NCBI GenBank assembly: GCA_030710605.1
Contig: CP092886.1
Coordinates: forward strand, 47,345,794-47,409,793
Origin: Cordylochernes scorpioides
Lineage: Eukaryota > Arthropoda > Arachnida > Pseudoscorpiones > Chernetidae
Direction of reading: 5' to 3'
DNA length: 64,000 nt
Shown here: positions 33,996 through 46,244 of the stretch, piece after piece
Layout: each line of letters begins with the position of its first letter
How positions within the stretch are numbered: position 1 is the stretch's first letter
Made by a program: the position numbers and the translations under genes
Notes under the pieces: model-generated
Seen by the model: only the letters and a program-made list of their open reading frames with translations
Databases searched by the model: none
What the model was told of the DNA's origin: nothing

Positions 33996-35541
33996 TTAAA
34001 CAATAAGATTTATGAGAGTCAAAATAAAAGCGGTGGGGGACGGTAATGGTATATTGAGTGAACATTTTTATTCAAACATAAAATGTACTACTCAATTGTT
34101 TTATTAAATCGCAATAAGTTCTAAATTATTTATTATCGTTCTCTTCTGCCTTTATTTTGATTCGTATAATTGTCCAATAGCGAAGAGAGAAGCTGAAATA
34201 ATTAGTTTATATTTTCAAATGCATTTTTGAATAAAAACTTTTTGAAACTCATTTTTAGTGATTCATTATTTTATAGTGGTATTCAATTTATATATAATAC
34301 TAGCCGAATGACCCGGGCAACGCCCGGGTTTTACCCGATTAAATGCTTTTATTCTCAAATACTATTAGTTACAATTATAAATTGGCGCCGTGGATGTTAT
34401 TCTTGTGAAACGTCCCGCTCCAAACTTTGTGTCTGAGAAGCGATATTTTTATAAAGAGATTATAAATTGGCGCCGTGGATGTCATTCTTGTGAAACGTCC
34501 CGCTTCAAACTTTGTGTCTGAGAAGCGATATTTTTATAAAGAGATGATCTGAAGCCCTGGAGGTTGTAGCTCTGTCGCGCAAACCACTCAACCGGGAAGG
34601 TTTTTGAAAAATAATTTCTTGAATATCCTTAGAGTTATTTGCAGATTTGTAGATTTAACTAAATGATGATTATTATTTATTAAAAGTAAGATTGATAAAA
34701 TGATGATTTTGTAATGTAGAAAATTAGGAAAGACAAAATTCAGGATGACACGGCAATTTATTTGAGACAAGAATAATGATACAATTCCAAGGTAAGATAC
34801 TATTCCTTTAACTTCCAATTACCGAGGGAACCAATTAATATTGATTTTATTCAACTTATCGAGTATTTTTCAAGGGACCGGGAAAAGTGTTCACTAGATA
34901 AAATGATGATTTTGTAATGTAGAAAATTGGGAAAGACAAAATTCAGGATGACACGGCAATTTATTTGAGACAAAAATAATGATACAATTCCAAGGCAAGA
35001 TACTATTCCTTTAACTTCCAATCACCGAGGGAACCAATTAATATTGATTTTATTCAACTTATCGAGTATTTTTCAAGGGACCGGGGAAAAAATTTTCACT
35101 AGATAAAATGATGATTTTGTAATGTAGAAAATTAGGAAAGACAAAATTCAGGATGACACGGCAATTTATTTGAGACAAGAATAATGATACAATTCCAAGG
35201 CAAGATAATATTCCTTTAACTTCCCATTACCGAGGGAACCAATTAATATTGATTTTAAACGAAAAAACATGGTGAAGGGAAGACGAGTTTCTTTTATTGA
35301 TGCATAGGTGCAAGCTTTCGGGTAAAAACCCTTCAACAGGCGAGAAATAAAGCGCGACTTATAATAAATATGATACAAATGGTAGGAAGGAATATATATA
35401 CAAAAAAGGAAAGTTTTTAAACTATTTATATATGTTAATATTAACAGAAGACCGATTTTGAGAAAAGTAAATATTAAATCTGCAGTCTGAAACCACGAGA
35501 CGGCGCATGATTAGGGCTATTGAAATAAACATGTGGGAGGT

Positions 35542-36255
35542 TTAAATAAAGGACAGGAGAGTATGATAAGCTTCTGGAAGATCTATTTTTCTGTTGATGC
35601 TGTTCAGTTTGTGGGATACTATGGATTCTAGGATAAGTCTTTGGTGTAAGATGTGTATGTGCCTGTAATGTATGGTGGGGTTTTTGATGTTGAAAGTGTG
35701 GCCTGTGCTCTGCATATGTTGATAAATGAGGGATTTGGTATCTTGTCTGGAAATATTACGGGAATGTTCAGTCATCCTGATGGCCACAGATCTACCTGTC
35801 TCACCAACGTAAGTGGCAGGACACTGTTCACATGAGACGGAGTAGACTGCGCACATAGAACGAAGAGGGTCAGGGGGAGCTGAGGATTTAGTATGAGGAT
35901 GACGAAGGGATGAAAGAAGATTCGGGGAGTTTTTATATATGGTACGGATGCCATAAGATTTAAGTTTTCTGGCTATATCTACTGAAGAGGGGGAGTAAGG
36001 AAGAAAGCACAATGATCTGTAAGTGATGGAAGGATTGGAAGTTGTAGGTGTATAAGTATATTTATTAATGAACGAGAGCGGAAAAGAAGCTGCGGAGAGC
36101 TGGGTTATGATACGATTTCTTTCTATTATTTTAAAGATGTCTATGGAACAATGGGTGTATATTCTTTTTGTAAGGGTTCTGACAATTTTGATTTTATGGG
36201 AGGTAGGACAGTGAGAATTGTAGTGAGTGTAACAGGGGGGGCATTGTTTTTTCAT
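35542..36255 (-). pseudogene. Penelope-like GIY-YIG endonuclease, 237 codons
   Basis: An open frame to its stop with the Penelope pattern. VYSVSCEQCPATYVGETGRS holds the GIY-like VYS, the CX2C insert typical of this family and the YVG (YIG) motif. It is followed by IRMTEHSRNISRQD and TGHTFNIKNPTI. Upstream residues (IERNRIITQLSAASFP) belong to the linker to RT. As no RT precedes it, this is a 5'-truncated element, though this endonuclease part has no stop. It would nick target DNA for insertion. Confidence 0.8.
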
Positions 36256-36713
36256 TGTGCTTTCTTCCTTACTCCCAGCTTACTCCCCCTCTTAAATCTT
36301 ATGGCATCCGTACCATATATAAAAACTCCCCGAATCTTCTTTCATCCCTCCGTCATCCTCATACTAAGTCCTCAGCGTCTCCTGACCCTCTTCGTTCTAT
36401 GGGCGCAGTCTACTCCGTCTCATGTGAACAGTGTCCTGCCACTTACGTTGGTGAGACAGGTAGGTCTGTGGCCATCAGGATGACTGAACATTCCCGTAAT
36501 ATTTCCAGACAAGATACCAAATCCCTCATTTATCAACATATGCAGAGCACAGGCCACACTTTCAACATCAAAAACCCCACCATACATTACAGGCACATAC
36601 ACATCTTACACCAAAGACTTATCCTAGAATCCATAGTATCCCACAAACTGAACAGCATCAACAGAAAAATAGATCTTCCAGAAGCTTATCATCCTCTCCT
36701 GTCCTTTATTTAA
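36255..36713 (+). pseudogene. Penelope-like GIY-YIG endonuclease, second arm, 152 codons
   Basis: Mirror copy of the preceding frame, nearly identical from the SYGIRTIYKNSPNLLSSLRH region to the end (LPEAYHPLLSFI). It starts later, lacking the N-terminal ~85 residues encoded by the unique spacer. It carries the same VYSVSCEQC and YVGETGRS motifs. Confidence 0.8.
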
Positions 36714-37624
36714 ACCTCGCACATGTTTATTTCAATAGCCCTAATCATGCGCCGTCTCGTAGTTTCAGACTGCAGATTTAATATTTACTTTTATCAAAAA
36801 TCGGTCTTCTGTTAATATTAACATATATAAATAGTTTAAAAACTTTCCTTTCTGTATATTTATTCCTTCCTACCATTTGTACCATATTTCTTATTAGTCG
36901 CGTTTTATTTCTCGCCTGTTGAAGGGTTTTTACCCGAAAGCTTGCACCTATGCATCAATAAAAGAAACTCGTCTTCCTTCACCATGTTTTTTCGTTTAAT
37001 TTCAAATCAGGAAGAATTCTTTATCTATATTGATTTTATTCAACTTATCGAGTATTTTTCAAGGAACCGGGAAAAAATGTTCACTAGATAAAATGATGAT
37101 TTTGTAATGTAGAAAATTAGGAAAGACAAAATTCAGGATGACACGGCAATTTATTTGAGACAAGAATAATGATACAATTCCAAGGCAAGATACTATTCCT
37201 TTAACTTCCCATTACCGAAGGAACCAATTAATATTGATTTTATTCAACTTATCGAGTATTTTTCAAGGGACCGGGAAAAAATGTTCACTTTATCGAGAGA
37301 TTCAAATTTACGAGTTTCAAATTATATCAAAATATATCTATTATTTTTTACATATGTTATATTCAAATGACATTTATGTAGGGATAATTTTATTGTTAAA
37401 TTTCATTTTGATGTATTGTATACATTTGATCATTAATATATTATTATTTAGGTATTAAAACTGCCTTTTTGTTCAAAGACAGCAACGTTTGAACGGGTAC
37501 AGCTAAGTGGAGCAGATAATCAAACATAAAGTTATCTTGTCAAGTATAGATTCATTAGGGATTGGATGTTTTCTAGAATTGTTTTAACAAATGTTCGTTA
37601 GACAAACCTTTACTTGGGTAAAAT

Positions 37625-37775
37625 CCGGAATATTATTATCATTAATATCATAATATTATGTGTGTTCCGGAATATTATTATCATTAATATCATAATATTA
37701 TGTGTGTTCCGGAATATTATTATCATTAATATCATAATATTATGTGTGTTCCGGAATATTATTATCAATAATATT
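37625..37775 (+). repeat. 42-bp minisatellite, about 3.6 units
   Basis: CCGGAATATTATTATCATTA units start at 37625, 37667, 37709 and 37751, nearly identical, just inside the right Helitron 3' end. Confidence 0.92.
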
Positions 37776-37830
37776 CGTTAGGCAAACTTTCCCTCGGATA
37801 AAACCGGGCGAAGCCGGGTACATCCGCTAG

Positions 37831-38999
37831 TATTATATATTTATATATATCATCCAATAAAACTTCTGGCTTAGATCATTCATTCTTTTCCTGGGTTTAT
37901 ATTGAAAAAGTCTGTTAAAGAATGCCCAAAGTGGGTAGAATAGCGTGCGTTACCTGAGGCGAGGCCAATAGGCTTCCATTAAATGTAGAAGCAGTATTAG
38001 CATCGAGCAAACATACTTTCTCACAATTCTTAGACAATTTTCTGAATAATGATCTCCTTGGGTAAATAGAAAAAAGTTCAAGAAAAGAGAGAAAAGTATA
38101 TTTTATATGTTTAGACACGTCGCATTAGATATTGATAATAAATATAACGCCCCAAACAATTTATTAATTTTTTTCTCTGTACAAGTCAAAATTCTCTAAT
38201 TTAATTCATTCCACATTTTACCTAATGCTATTTGTCCAATAAATTTAACTTCGATAAAATTTCACTTTCATTATGAATGTTTCCTGATGAATAGCAATGT
38301 ATATTTTATGCAATATATATGTGAAATACACATGAATGTGTGAAAAATAATAATAAATAGAAAAATGAAAAAGGATCTTTTTTTTTGTTCATTCCGTGCT
38401 ATTCACTGACTAGACTGGCGTTTGGTTTCGGGGTCGTACCGATAGACCCATAAAAGAAAGAATCAATTAGCAAAAATCTGGATTAAATCCCAATAGCCCA
38501 TCACTCCTTATAGACCATGTCTTAAAACTAGCTACACTTCAAATTTCGATTAAGCAACCATTTTATGAAAAAAAAAATTTTAAGCTTTCGATTGCTCTAG
38601 AGGAAACTAAATTTCAGCAAGATATAAGATCTTTCTGCCAAAGGTGAGTCACAATCTCTAAATAATTTCGATTTTATTTCAATGATATCAATGATAATAG
38701 TATATATTACAAAGGCAACAAATGCACATTTTATTTTAAGTTTTTTTTATTTGACATATCAGACGCGATATCCCAGCTAGGGATACTTGCGCCTAAATAC
38801 ATTTTAGCAACCTATATACAATTCAATAACCGGACTAAAAACAAAATTAAAACTGAAACGATGGTTTTCTCAAACAGAAGAGAAAATCTAAAATGAATTT
38901 ACAAAAACTATTGAATTTTACATATGTGACTTTGTTATATACAAATTCGAAAATTTATTCGATGGGATAAAAATGATTACTTCTGTAGCTGTGAATGAT
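37831..38999. other. No gene seen
   Basis: AT-rich sequence without convincing reading frames or repeat-element ends. Confidence 0.5.
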
Positions 39000-39530
39000 C
39001 GGACATTTTATTAATAAATGTATTGAGTTTTGGTTTCCTTTTCCACAGAAGCAGCTAGGATCATCCGTCGCCCCGATTTTCGACAGAAATTCTCCAAAAT
39101 TACCATGATTTGTGATGAACTGTGAGTTAGTATATAAAATTTTGAACGAAAATAAAAAGGAATTCCAAATGGGAAAAATTTTCGGAATGTTTCAATAGTG
39201 TTCGCTATAGTTTCAGTCATTCTTGACTCTATAAAGTTTTGAATTATAGTGTGTGTGTGTGTGTGTTGGGGCATATGCGGTCTAAATAAATTAATTTCTT
39301 CTTTTGATAAATTGGTCAATTCGTATTTTATTATCAACGATTCTATGTGATCCGTGAGAATAGGTATTTTTTGCCAAACTATGTATGCAACTTGACGAGG
39401 GCGTTTTATAAGCACTCACTACCCAAAGAAGAATCTGATATTGCTGAGAGTTTAATATTTGCTTGCTTCTTTTATTAATAAATGTATGCCATATTTCAGA
39501 TCCGTAGGTTAGTATTGGCCTGAAAAGAGT
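39000..39530 (-). pseudogene. LINE ORF2 C-terminal remnant
   Basis: Minus-strand sequence encodes RPILTYGSEIWHTFINKRS (about 39460-39517) and an NSQQYQILLWVVSAYKT stretch. After a frameshift comes RQVAYIVWQKIPILTDHIES, then in another frame FITNHGNFGEFLSKIGATDD with a following PSCFCG (about 39060-39115). This is the post-RT part of a jockey/R1-like LINE protein, ending in its Cys-rich tail. RT itself is absent, so the copy is 5'-truncated and frameshifted. Confidence 0.8.
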
Positions 39531-40141
39531 AGTTCATATGAAAATGAAACCATTTAAATTTTTAAATAGTGAAACAACTTGAAAATTTTTGTATAAACAA
39601 TGAAAAGTTAATATAAGTGTGTGTTCTATTGTATAAGTGCGTTTGTGTGTAAAAAATATTCAAAATATTATTATTAATTTTATTTTATTAAGCTATATAT
39701 TCGATTACACTAATTGTATATATCATATATATTTACAAAAACAAAATAAATATTATAATCATAATACATATTTATAATTATTGATAGTTACAAGCTAATA
39801 AAGGAAATTAGAATGTTTTGGCGCTATAATTTATGGATAAAATATCTATTTATTTTACTCTAATGACAAACCAAAGATTAGGAAGAGCTGTCTCAGAAGT
39901 GAGGAACCCTCCAAACAGCTCATCTCTACCCTCGTTAAGACAGAATAGCTTTAAAATATAATGAAATAGCGCTAAACCATTTGATTGGATGATTCACTAA
40001 TGATATAAAACATTTATGGATCAAGAGATATATCGATGGAAGCATTCTTCAAAATACAGTGGAGACAATTACAAATTTCTATCAACATAAAAAAGTCATA
40101 TATACAAAATAATATATATTTATTAAATTATATAATATATT
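39531..40141. other. No gene seen
   Basis: AT-rich, no supported feature. Confidence 0.5.
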
Positions 40142-40302
40142 CAGTTAAACTTGTCTATGGCGCCCCCTCTTGGGACTCACCAAAATAAGGTGCTATAGAG
40201 AGGGGGTGCTATAGACAGGTCACTTTTAATGTAAATCACATCGTACTATGTATTTAAAATCGGGCGTTATAGAGAGGATGGCGCTATAGACAGGTTTAAC
40301 TG
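40142..40302. mobile_element. MITE with 24-bp inverted ends
   Basis: CAGTTAAACTTGTCTATGGC at the left mirrors GCGCTATAGACAGGTTTAAC-TG at the right. The sequence TGCTATAGAGAG is repeated inside. The ends resemble pogo/Tigger-type MITEs, with TA directly right of the element. Confidence 0.8.
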
Positions 40303-40509
40303 TATATAATTTTTTTCAAAGTAATTTGTAGAAAATGCTAATGTGGGGGTTTGATTGGATCACACACACAAACAAAATAAATATATGCTATGCCTGAGTA
40401 TATGAACACATATAACTTGTTATATCTATTGAATATATGAAGGTAACAGAACTAGGCCGTAATAAAGAGCTTCAGTTGTCATTTGGTACGGGACTGTGTA
40501 TTCACCAAG

Positions 40510-40650
40510 TAGTTGGTTTATTTCACAGCTAACCATCGCTCGGACGGCCGTTCCCCTATCACCAGCTGGGGACCCGTCCGGCAGCAGTGACCCCTGCCCC
40601 TGGGACACAGCCCAGTACCGGATGGTGATTAATGATTTTTTTTTTTTTTA
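40510..40650. other. GC-rich island ending in a T run
   Basis: A GC-rich stretch (CGGACGGCCGTTCCCC, GGGGACCCGTCCGG) unlike the surrounding AT-rich DNA, followed by T12 at about 40638-40649. On the minus strand it would start with a poly(A). It may be a retroposed fragment; no family recognised. Confidence 0.4.
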
Positions 40651-41139
40651 GCTCTCATGATCGTTTGGCCTTAGTTTTTATATTTATGATGATTTTATAT
40701 TTTAAAAAAATGTCTCATTATTTGTTTTATATTTTAGTAAAATAACTGATTACTTAGGCATGTATTCCTTATTCATTTTTTCCTAACAGATATTCAAGAG
40801 AAATAAAATAAGGAAGTATATGGCATAGAGGAAGAATGTTTTCATATAACTAAGTCAACATATAATATATATATTTATAAGTAAAACATATATATGGAAA
40901 TTAGAATAACATTGTTCACATTTAAAACCTATTAATATTAATTACTTGTTATATCGATATATTTTTTAAATATTAATTTATTAGCATGAGAAATCTTCTT
41001 CATTCAATTTCAAATATATAATAAAAATTATTGCGAATAAATGTTAAAATTTATCTTTAAATATATATATATCAAAATAAGAGAGAAATAATTAAATTAT
41101 ATATATATATATAATAATAATAGCAGAAAATGATAAAAC
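40651..41139. other. No gene seen
   Basis: AT-rich sequence with short TA runs only. Confidence 0.5.
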
Positions 41140-42860
41140 AATAAATATTTTACTTCATTACAATAACCCAAACAGAAACTATTCCTTATTATCCTGAAAA
41201 AATACGAAACAAGAATTATGAATTTGGAAGGATAAATTTCACCTTTCACTTTGATTTTAAACTTTAAATCTTATTTCAAATGAAAAAAAAACCAACTCAG
41301 ATATTGTTATTTAAAATAAAAATCATTGAAAAAATATATTTAGCGCATACTGTGAAAATGTCCCAGCCTAAAGGTAATATTTTAACCTATTTTAATTATA
41401 AAAAATGATTTTCTGAACAATAGATATATTACACTATTTCCTAATATTAATAGTTTACAAATTATTAATAAACGATATCGAATATTTTTAACACAATGTT
41501 TCATAACAAAAGTAATGAAACGATATATTTCATTCAATTACAATAACCCAAACAGAAACTATTCCTTATTACCCTGAAAAAAATACGAAACAAGAATTAT
41601 GAATTTGGAAGGAAGAATTTTACCTTTCACTTTGATTTTAAACTTTAAATCTTATTTCAAATGAAAAAAAAAAAAAACTCAGATATTGTTATTTAAAATA
41701 AAAAAAATCATTGAATAATATACATTTGGCACATACTGTGAAAATGTCCCAGCGTTAAGGTAATATTTTGACCTATTTTAATTATAAAAATATTATATCT
41801 GGAACAATAAATAAATTACACACACACAATTTCCTAATATTAATAGTTTACAAATTTAGGTTTAGTTTACATAAAATATTCCTTACTGCCATATAGTGAA
41901 AGGTGAAACAAAAATTAGAAATTATGAAGTAAAAGAGAAGGATTTTGCCTTTACTTTAATTTTAAACTTCAAATCCTATATTTCAAATAAAAAAAAAAAC
42001 AACAACTAAGATATTGTTATTCAAAATAAAAATCATTGAAATATATATATTTAGCACATACTGTGAAAATGTCCCAGCCTAAAGGTAATATTTTAACCTA
42101 TTTTAATTTTAAAAAAATATTTTCTTAACAATAGATATATTACACACTATTTCCTAATATTAATAGTTTACAAATTGTTAATAAACGATATCGAATATTT
42201 TTCAACACAACTTTTCATAACAAAAGTGATACGACTATATATTTCATTCCATTACAATAACCCAAACAGAAACTATTCCTTAGTGCCCTGAAAAAATACG
42301 AAACAAAAATTATGAAGAAGAAGGGAAGGATTTCGACCTTCACTTTGATTTTAAACTTCAAATTCAATATTTCAAATGGAAAAAAACCAACTCAGATATT
42401 GATCGATTAATAGACCTTCAACATGCTTTGGGACCAACTCAGATATTGTTATTTAAAATAAAAATCATTGAAATATATATAATTAGCACATACTGTAAAT
42501 TTGTCCCAGCCTAAAGGTAATATTTACACCTATTTTAATTATAAAAAATTATTTGCTGAACAAAAGATATATTACACTATTTCCTAATAGTGAGTGTTCA
42601 CAAATTGTTAATAAACGATATCGAAATTTTTTCAAAAAAACTTTTCATAACAAAAGTGATACGACTATGTATTTCATTCCATTACAATAACCCAAACAGA
42701 AACTATTCCTTAGTGCCCTGAAAAAATACGAAACAAAAATTATGAAAAAGAAGGGAAGGATTTCGACATTCACTTTGATTTTAAACTTTAAATTCTATAT
42801 TTCAAATGGGAAAAAAACCAACTCAGACATTATTATTTAAAATAAAAAAGGAATATACAT
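41140..42860 (+). repeat. ~380-bp satellite array, about 4.5 units
   Basis: Units share CAATAACCCAAACAGAAACT (41161, 41541, 42255, 42685), AACTCAGATATTGTTATTTA and CATACTGTGAAAATGTCCCA. The third unit has lost its start, and the fourth has an insertion of about 50 bp around 42405-42435. No coding. Confidence 0.9.
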
Positions 42861-43766
42861 ATAAATATATATTTAAACTTTGAAAACTAATATATTTCCT
42901 GAGATTATTTTCTATCATTATATATATATATATATATATATAAGGTTTTAAAAAAACATTTTAAAATAATTGAAATTGGCTTATATTTGTATATTTTAAA
43001 AAGATTGGAATTTTAAAATAAATATTATCTCTCTATTTTGTAAATTTTTTAATTAATTTTTGAATTTAACAAATAATTTTTAAAAAGCATATATACAGTA
43101 TCTTATAATAATACTTGAATAAATTAACAATATTTAAAAAAAAACATGTTATTTAAGAGAATCGGAACATTTGAATTTAGATTTCTAAAATATCTGTCTA
43201 TATTTCTCAATTTGACATTTTAAAATTATTCATAAATTTCTTGCTTAGGTTTTAACAATTTTTCAGAGTATTTTATTATAATTAGAAGTAAAATGATATT
43301 GTCTTAATTACTCTTGTGTGAAAATATTTATTAGAAGCTATTCAAATTTGAATAAATCATATATTTTGGTTTAATAACAGTAGAAATGTTATAAAAATAG
43401 AAAAAGTAAAGCAAGAATCCTGTAAAAAAACTTCCTATATAAATATTAATTAAGAAATAAAAATTTATACTAATTTATGTTGATATTTTTTTAATTATTT
43501 AGGTATATTTTTACTATTACAAAACGAATTATTTCAACAAAAGTATTAAACAATATATAAAAGTATATAAAAAATAAAAAGGGGAAATCAATATATGGGA
43601 TTGATAATAGATTTCAAAGGGCATTTAAAAATTAAAAAAAAAGAAGTGATAAAATATATAATTGCAAATATTTAACTCATATTTTAAAAAATATTAATAA
43701 TTTTTATCAATAAAAAAAGTACGATGGAAATCAAAGTAACGCATTGAATATGAAATTAACAATTTG
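42861..43766. other. No gene seen; (TA)n at about 42917-42943
   Basis: Very AT-rich with a dinucleotide run; no supported gene or element. Confidence 0.5.
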
Positions 43767-44085
43767 AAAAAGTAAAAATAAAAATCAGGTAAAAAGTTTA
43801 TTTTGATTTAGCATTTGCAAGCTTTCGAGCAAATATACTGCTCTTTAACGGGCTAATACTTTATGTTCAATCTCTAAATAATCTTCATACTAAATAATTG
43901 TGAAAAACCTTTGTCATTGGCATGTGCTTTAACATGCAATAACAAAAGTTTTACAATTATTTTGTATAAATATTATTAGGGTTGTACATAGAGTATTAGC
44001 CCGTTAAAGAGCAGTATATTTGCTCGAAAGATTGCAAATTTAAAATCAAACGAAACTTTTTACCTGATTTTTATTTTTACTTTTC
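43767..44085. repeat. Palindromic element with Penelope-type ends
   Basis: Inverted arms (about 43767-43860 and 43995-44085) carry AGTAAAAATAAAAATCAGGT and its mirror, plus a hairpin next to GAAAG: GAGCAGTATATTTGCTCGAAAG on one arm. The layout, hairpin then CGAAAGCTTGCA-like sequence, matches the ends of the Penelope-like element at 35257-36997. No coding. Confidence 0.6.
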
Positions 44086-44130
44086 AATTAATTTCTGTGA
44101 AACTATTGCTCACATAAATTAACAATTGAA

Positions 44131-44591
44131 GGTAATAAGAACAAATCCAAATAAATAAATAGTGTGACGTTTCGGTAACAGCGTTGTTACCATCTTCAGA
44201 CAAAAGTACTGAATGGAAGTAAAGGAGAGATTCAGATCCTGAACTCTTTAAAATAGAATCTTCAAGTGATGGCTTAGCATCAACATTGATATTCACTTTA
44301 GAATTCATTTTCTTCAGCTCATAGGAAGAATAACTTCTTAGGTCCATTGAAGTCAATATAATTGATAAGACACAATTTGGATTATAGATTATAAACACAA
44401 GGTAATAAGACCAAATCCAAATAAATAAATAGTGTGTGACGTTTCGGTAACAGTGTTGTTACCATCTTCAGTACTTTTGTCTGAAGATGGTAACAACACT
44501 GTTACCGAAACGTCACACACTATTTATTTATTTGGATTTGGTCTTATTACCTTGTGTTTATAATCTATAATCCAAATTGTGCCTTATCAAT
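44131..44591. repeat. Palindromic repeat family with CTGAAGA-hairpin-GAAAC motif
   Basis: 44361-44473 and 44481-44591 are near-perfect inverted arms around a 7-9 base centre. A further copy of one arm is at 44131-44205. Each arm carries CTGAAGATGG, a stem TGGTAACA/TGTTACC and GAAACGTCAC, then TTATTTGGATTTGGTCTTA and ATTGTGCCTTATCA at the outer end. Related copies are at 57051-57612, and a fragment lies inside the Helitron at 14279-14947. Confidence 0.85.
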
Positions 44592-44926
44592 AAATTAACA
44601 ATTGTTATTGAAAATGATCTATTAATTTATATCGATATCATATTTTCAAAAATATATTTATTGATATATTATTTAAATTTATATATATTTTTGACAGAGA
44701 AAAATTATATTTTAGATTGAATCATATTATTCATATGAAGGTTATATATATAATTCTTTGCAGGACTTGAAGATAAACCTGAAACATACAAAGCATTTTA
44801 ATAATACATCAAATTCAGAATATATTAATATAAATATTTTTTAAATACCGAAAATACATTTTAAAAATAGAGGCTTTAGTGAATACAATATATATAAAAA
44901 TGCCTTTAATTAAAAAGGCATATATT

Positions 44927-45245
44927 GGTTCAAAATATAATTTATTTTACTAATATTCTAGTTGGCTGAAGGCCAACCCTTTTCAAGGTATTATAATATA
45001 TTAATGTGTAAAAAAATTTAGATTGCGCTCTGCAATCTAAAAAGCACATGTGCTCCTGGTGAGGATATGATTTCATTATACACCTGACCGTTTTATTTTA
45101 TATTTTTTCTATTATTTTTTCATATTAATGTTTGTTACCCTACATTAATTGACACACATTAATATGTTATAATACTTTGAAAAAGGTTGGCGTTCAGCCA
45201 ACTGAAATATTAGTAAAATAAATTATATTGTGTTCCAATATATGC
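44927..45245. repeat. Fold-back MITE, 0.3 kb
   Basis: TTGGTTCAAAATATAATTTA, ACTAATATTCTAGTTGGCTG and TATTATAATATATTAATGTG on the left mirror the right arm (ACACATTAATATGTTATAAT, CAGCCAACTGAAATATTAGT). The unique centre is about 130 bp. No coding. Confidence 0.8.
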
Positions 45246-45439
45246 CATTTTAATTAAAGATCTACTTATGGATTGTTCTATTAAAAAAACTTAATAAACT
45301 AAAACAGTTTTAAAGAAAATATTTATGTTCTTCAAATGGATTTCTATCTTCAGACTTTATGGCATACACAGTGATAGAAAGTAATATCTCTTCAAACACA
45401 AATCAAGTGGTGAATAGGTCAGATTTATATCACAATTAT

Positions 45440-45770
45440 AATAGAGGATTAACTTCTTTCTTATCTCAATTTAATCATATTAAGGTATCAAGTTTTGATG
45501 GCGTCTGCTGAGTATGAGTAGAGCTCATCAATGGATGAGCCAATACAGGCAATAATGTGGTTTGAGTTTGTGGAAGGATGGTTTAAACCGTTGGTTTTGG
45601 ACCACTCCGACCCAGTTTCAATTCCCGCATTGGGCACTTTTTCTGATAAAAAAATGCTTCAATGGCCCCCGATTCTTGCAAAAGTCCAACCCCACCAGCG
45701 AGTGCAATTAACTAAACGGGGTTCTGGCATATTTGTAAGTGCAAAGTCGAACTGCTTCTCACATGTGTAG
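45440..45770 (+). repeat. Truncated copy of a 0.3-kb repeat family, tRNA-like tail uncertain
   Basis: CTTCTTTCTTATCTCAATTT through TGATGGCGTCTGCTGAGTAT matches the start of the copy at 56318. The following stretch has a B-box-like AGTTTCAATTCCC (about 45617) and T5, so a SINE is possible but weak. Confidence 0.5.
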
Positions 45771-46244
45771 ACATGTAATGCACTTACAATAAAATCAGTC
45801 GCCTTCTTCTACCCACCATGATTATCATGGCCTGTACTACGTGTACTAGGGATAAGCAAATAAAAATGTGGTTTATGGTTTAGGGTTGAGAATTGCACTT
45901 AGTTCATAGCGGAAAAACCTTGCAACCATTCTGGAAGATCATTGTCCGTAGATTTCCATACTTAAGTCTGGAAATCAAAGACGATGAAAGAGAATTATAA
46001 CATATACTATCCATCAAAATATACCTACCTTATTTTAAATATAAATTGCTTAATTCTTTATTATTCATTGAGGCCGAAGTCACAGGAGAGCTGTCTGCAA
46101 CATAAAGGTTTATTCGGCTGATTGATTAGAATACAGAATCCTTACCTCATTTATAAAAAGAAAAAGTTAAACAAACCAAATATTTTATATCTGCATCTAT
46201 TGTTTCAAAATTAATGACAAGATATTCTCTTTGATTTCAATTAC

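Larger units (their letters stand above)
35257..36997. mobile_element. Penelope-like element, inverted dimer of its 3' part
   Basis: Arms 35257-36013 and about 36258-36997 are near-perfect inverted copies around a 244-bp spacer that exists only once. Both outer ends carry AAACGAAAAAACATGGTGAAG-type sequence in mirror image. Each arm encodes the GIY-YIG endonuclease end of a Penelope-like element and the terminal AAGCTTGCACCTATGCATC region. The RT domain is absent. It is inserted within a tandem-repeat unit of the composite Helitron. Confidence 0.85.
34650..37290 (+). repeat. ~203-bp tandem repeat array, split by Penelope-like insertion
   Basis: Units carry AAATGATGATTTTGTAATGT, GACAAAATTCAGGATGACAC and TTCAACTTATCGAGTATTTT. 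They start near 34697, 34899 and 35106, then resume after the insertion near 37089. A relative in reverse orientation lies in the Helitron at 55590-56251 (about 55740-55980). Confidence 0.85.
34300..37830. mobile_element. Composite Helitron block with two outward-facing 3' ends
   Basis: The left edge is a minus-strand 3' end (CTAG at 34300-34303 with hairpin CCCGGGCAACGCCCGGG). The right edge is a plus-strand 3' end (GAAGCCGGGTACATCCGCTAG, to 37830). Such an arrangement suggests two elements fused or nested rather than one. The interior has an 85-bp direct duplication (about 34376 and 34461), a ~203-bp tandem array, an inverted Penelope-like insertion and a 42-bp minisatellite. No Helitron protein is encoded. 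Confidence 0.65.

Noticed and set aside
35653..35835. Plus-strand ORF opposite the GIY-YIG frame, and its mirror at 36420-36602
   Set aside because: Antisense shadows of the two Penelope-like endonuclease arms.
39011..39415. A novel 134-codon minus-strand protein
   Set aside because: The surrounding frames encode a LINE C-terminal region (TYGSEIW, NHGNFGEFL), so the ORF is a mixed-frame product of a decayed LINE.
40426..40608. A 60-codon gene in the GC-rich island
   Set aside because: No recognisable domain, no start context or partner; the GC content comes from a probable retroposed fragment.
41140..42860. CRISPR-like or regulatory array
   Set aside because: Units are ~380 bp and directly repeated without spacers; an ordinary satellite in a eukaryotic genome.
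44361..44591. A functional hammerhead ribozyme at the CTGAAGA-hairpin-GAAAC motif
   Set aside because: An extra base separates the core from stem II, the 10.1/11.1 positions do not pair, and no stem III with a cleavage site could be drawn. Kept only as a low-level finding.
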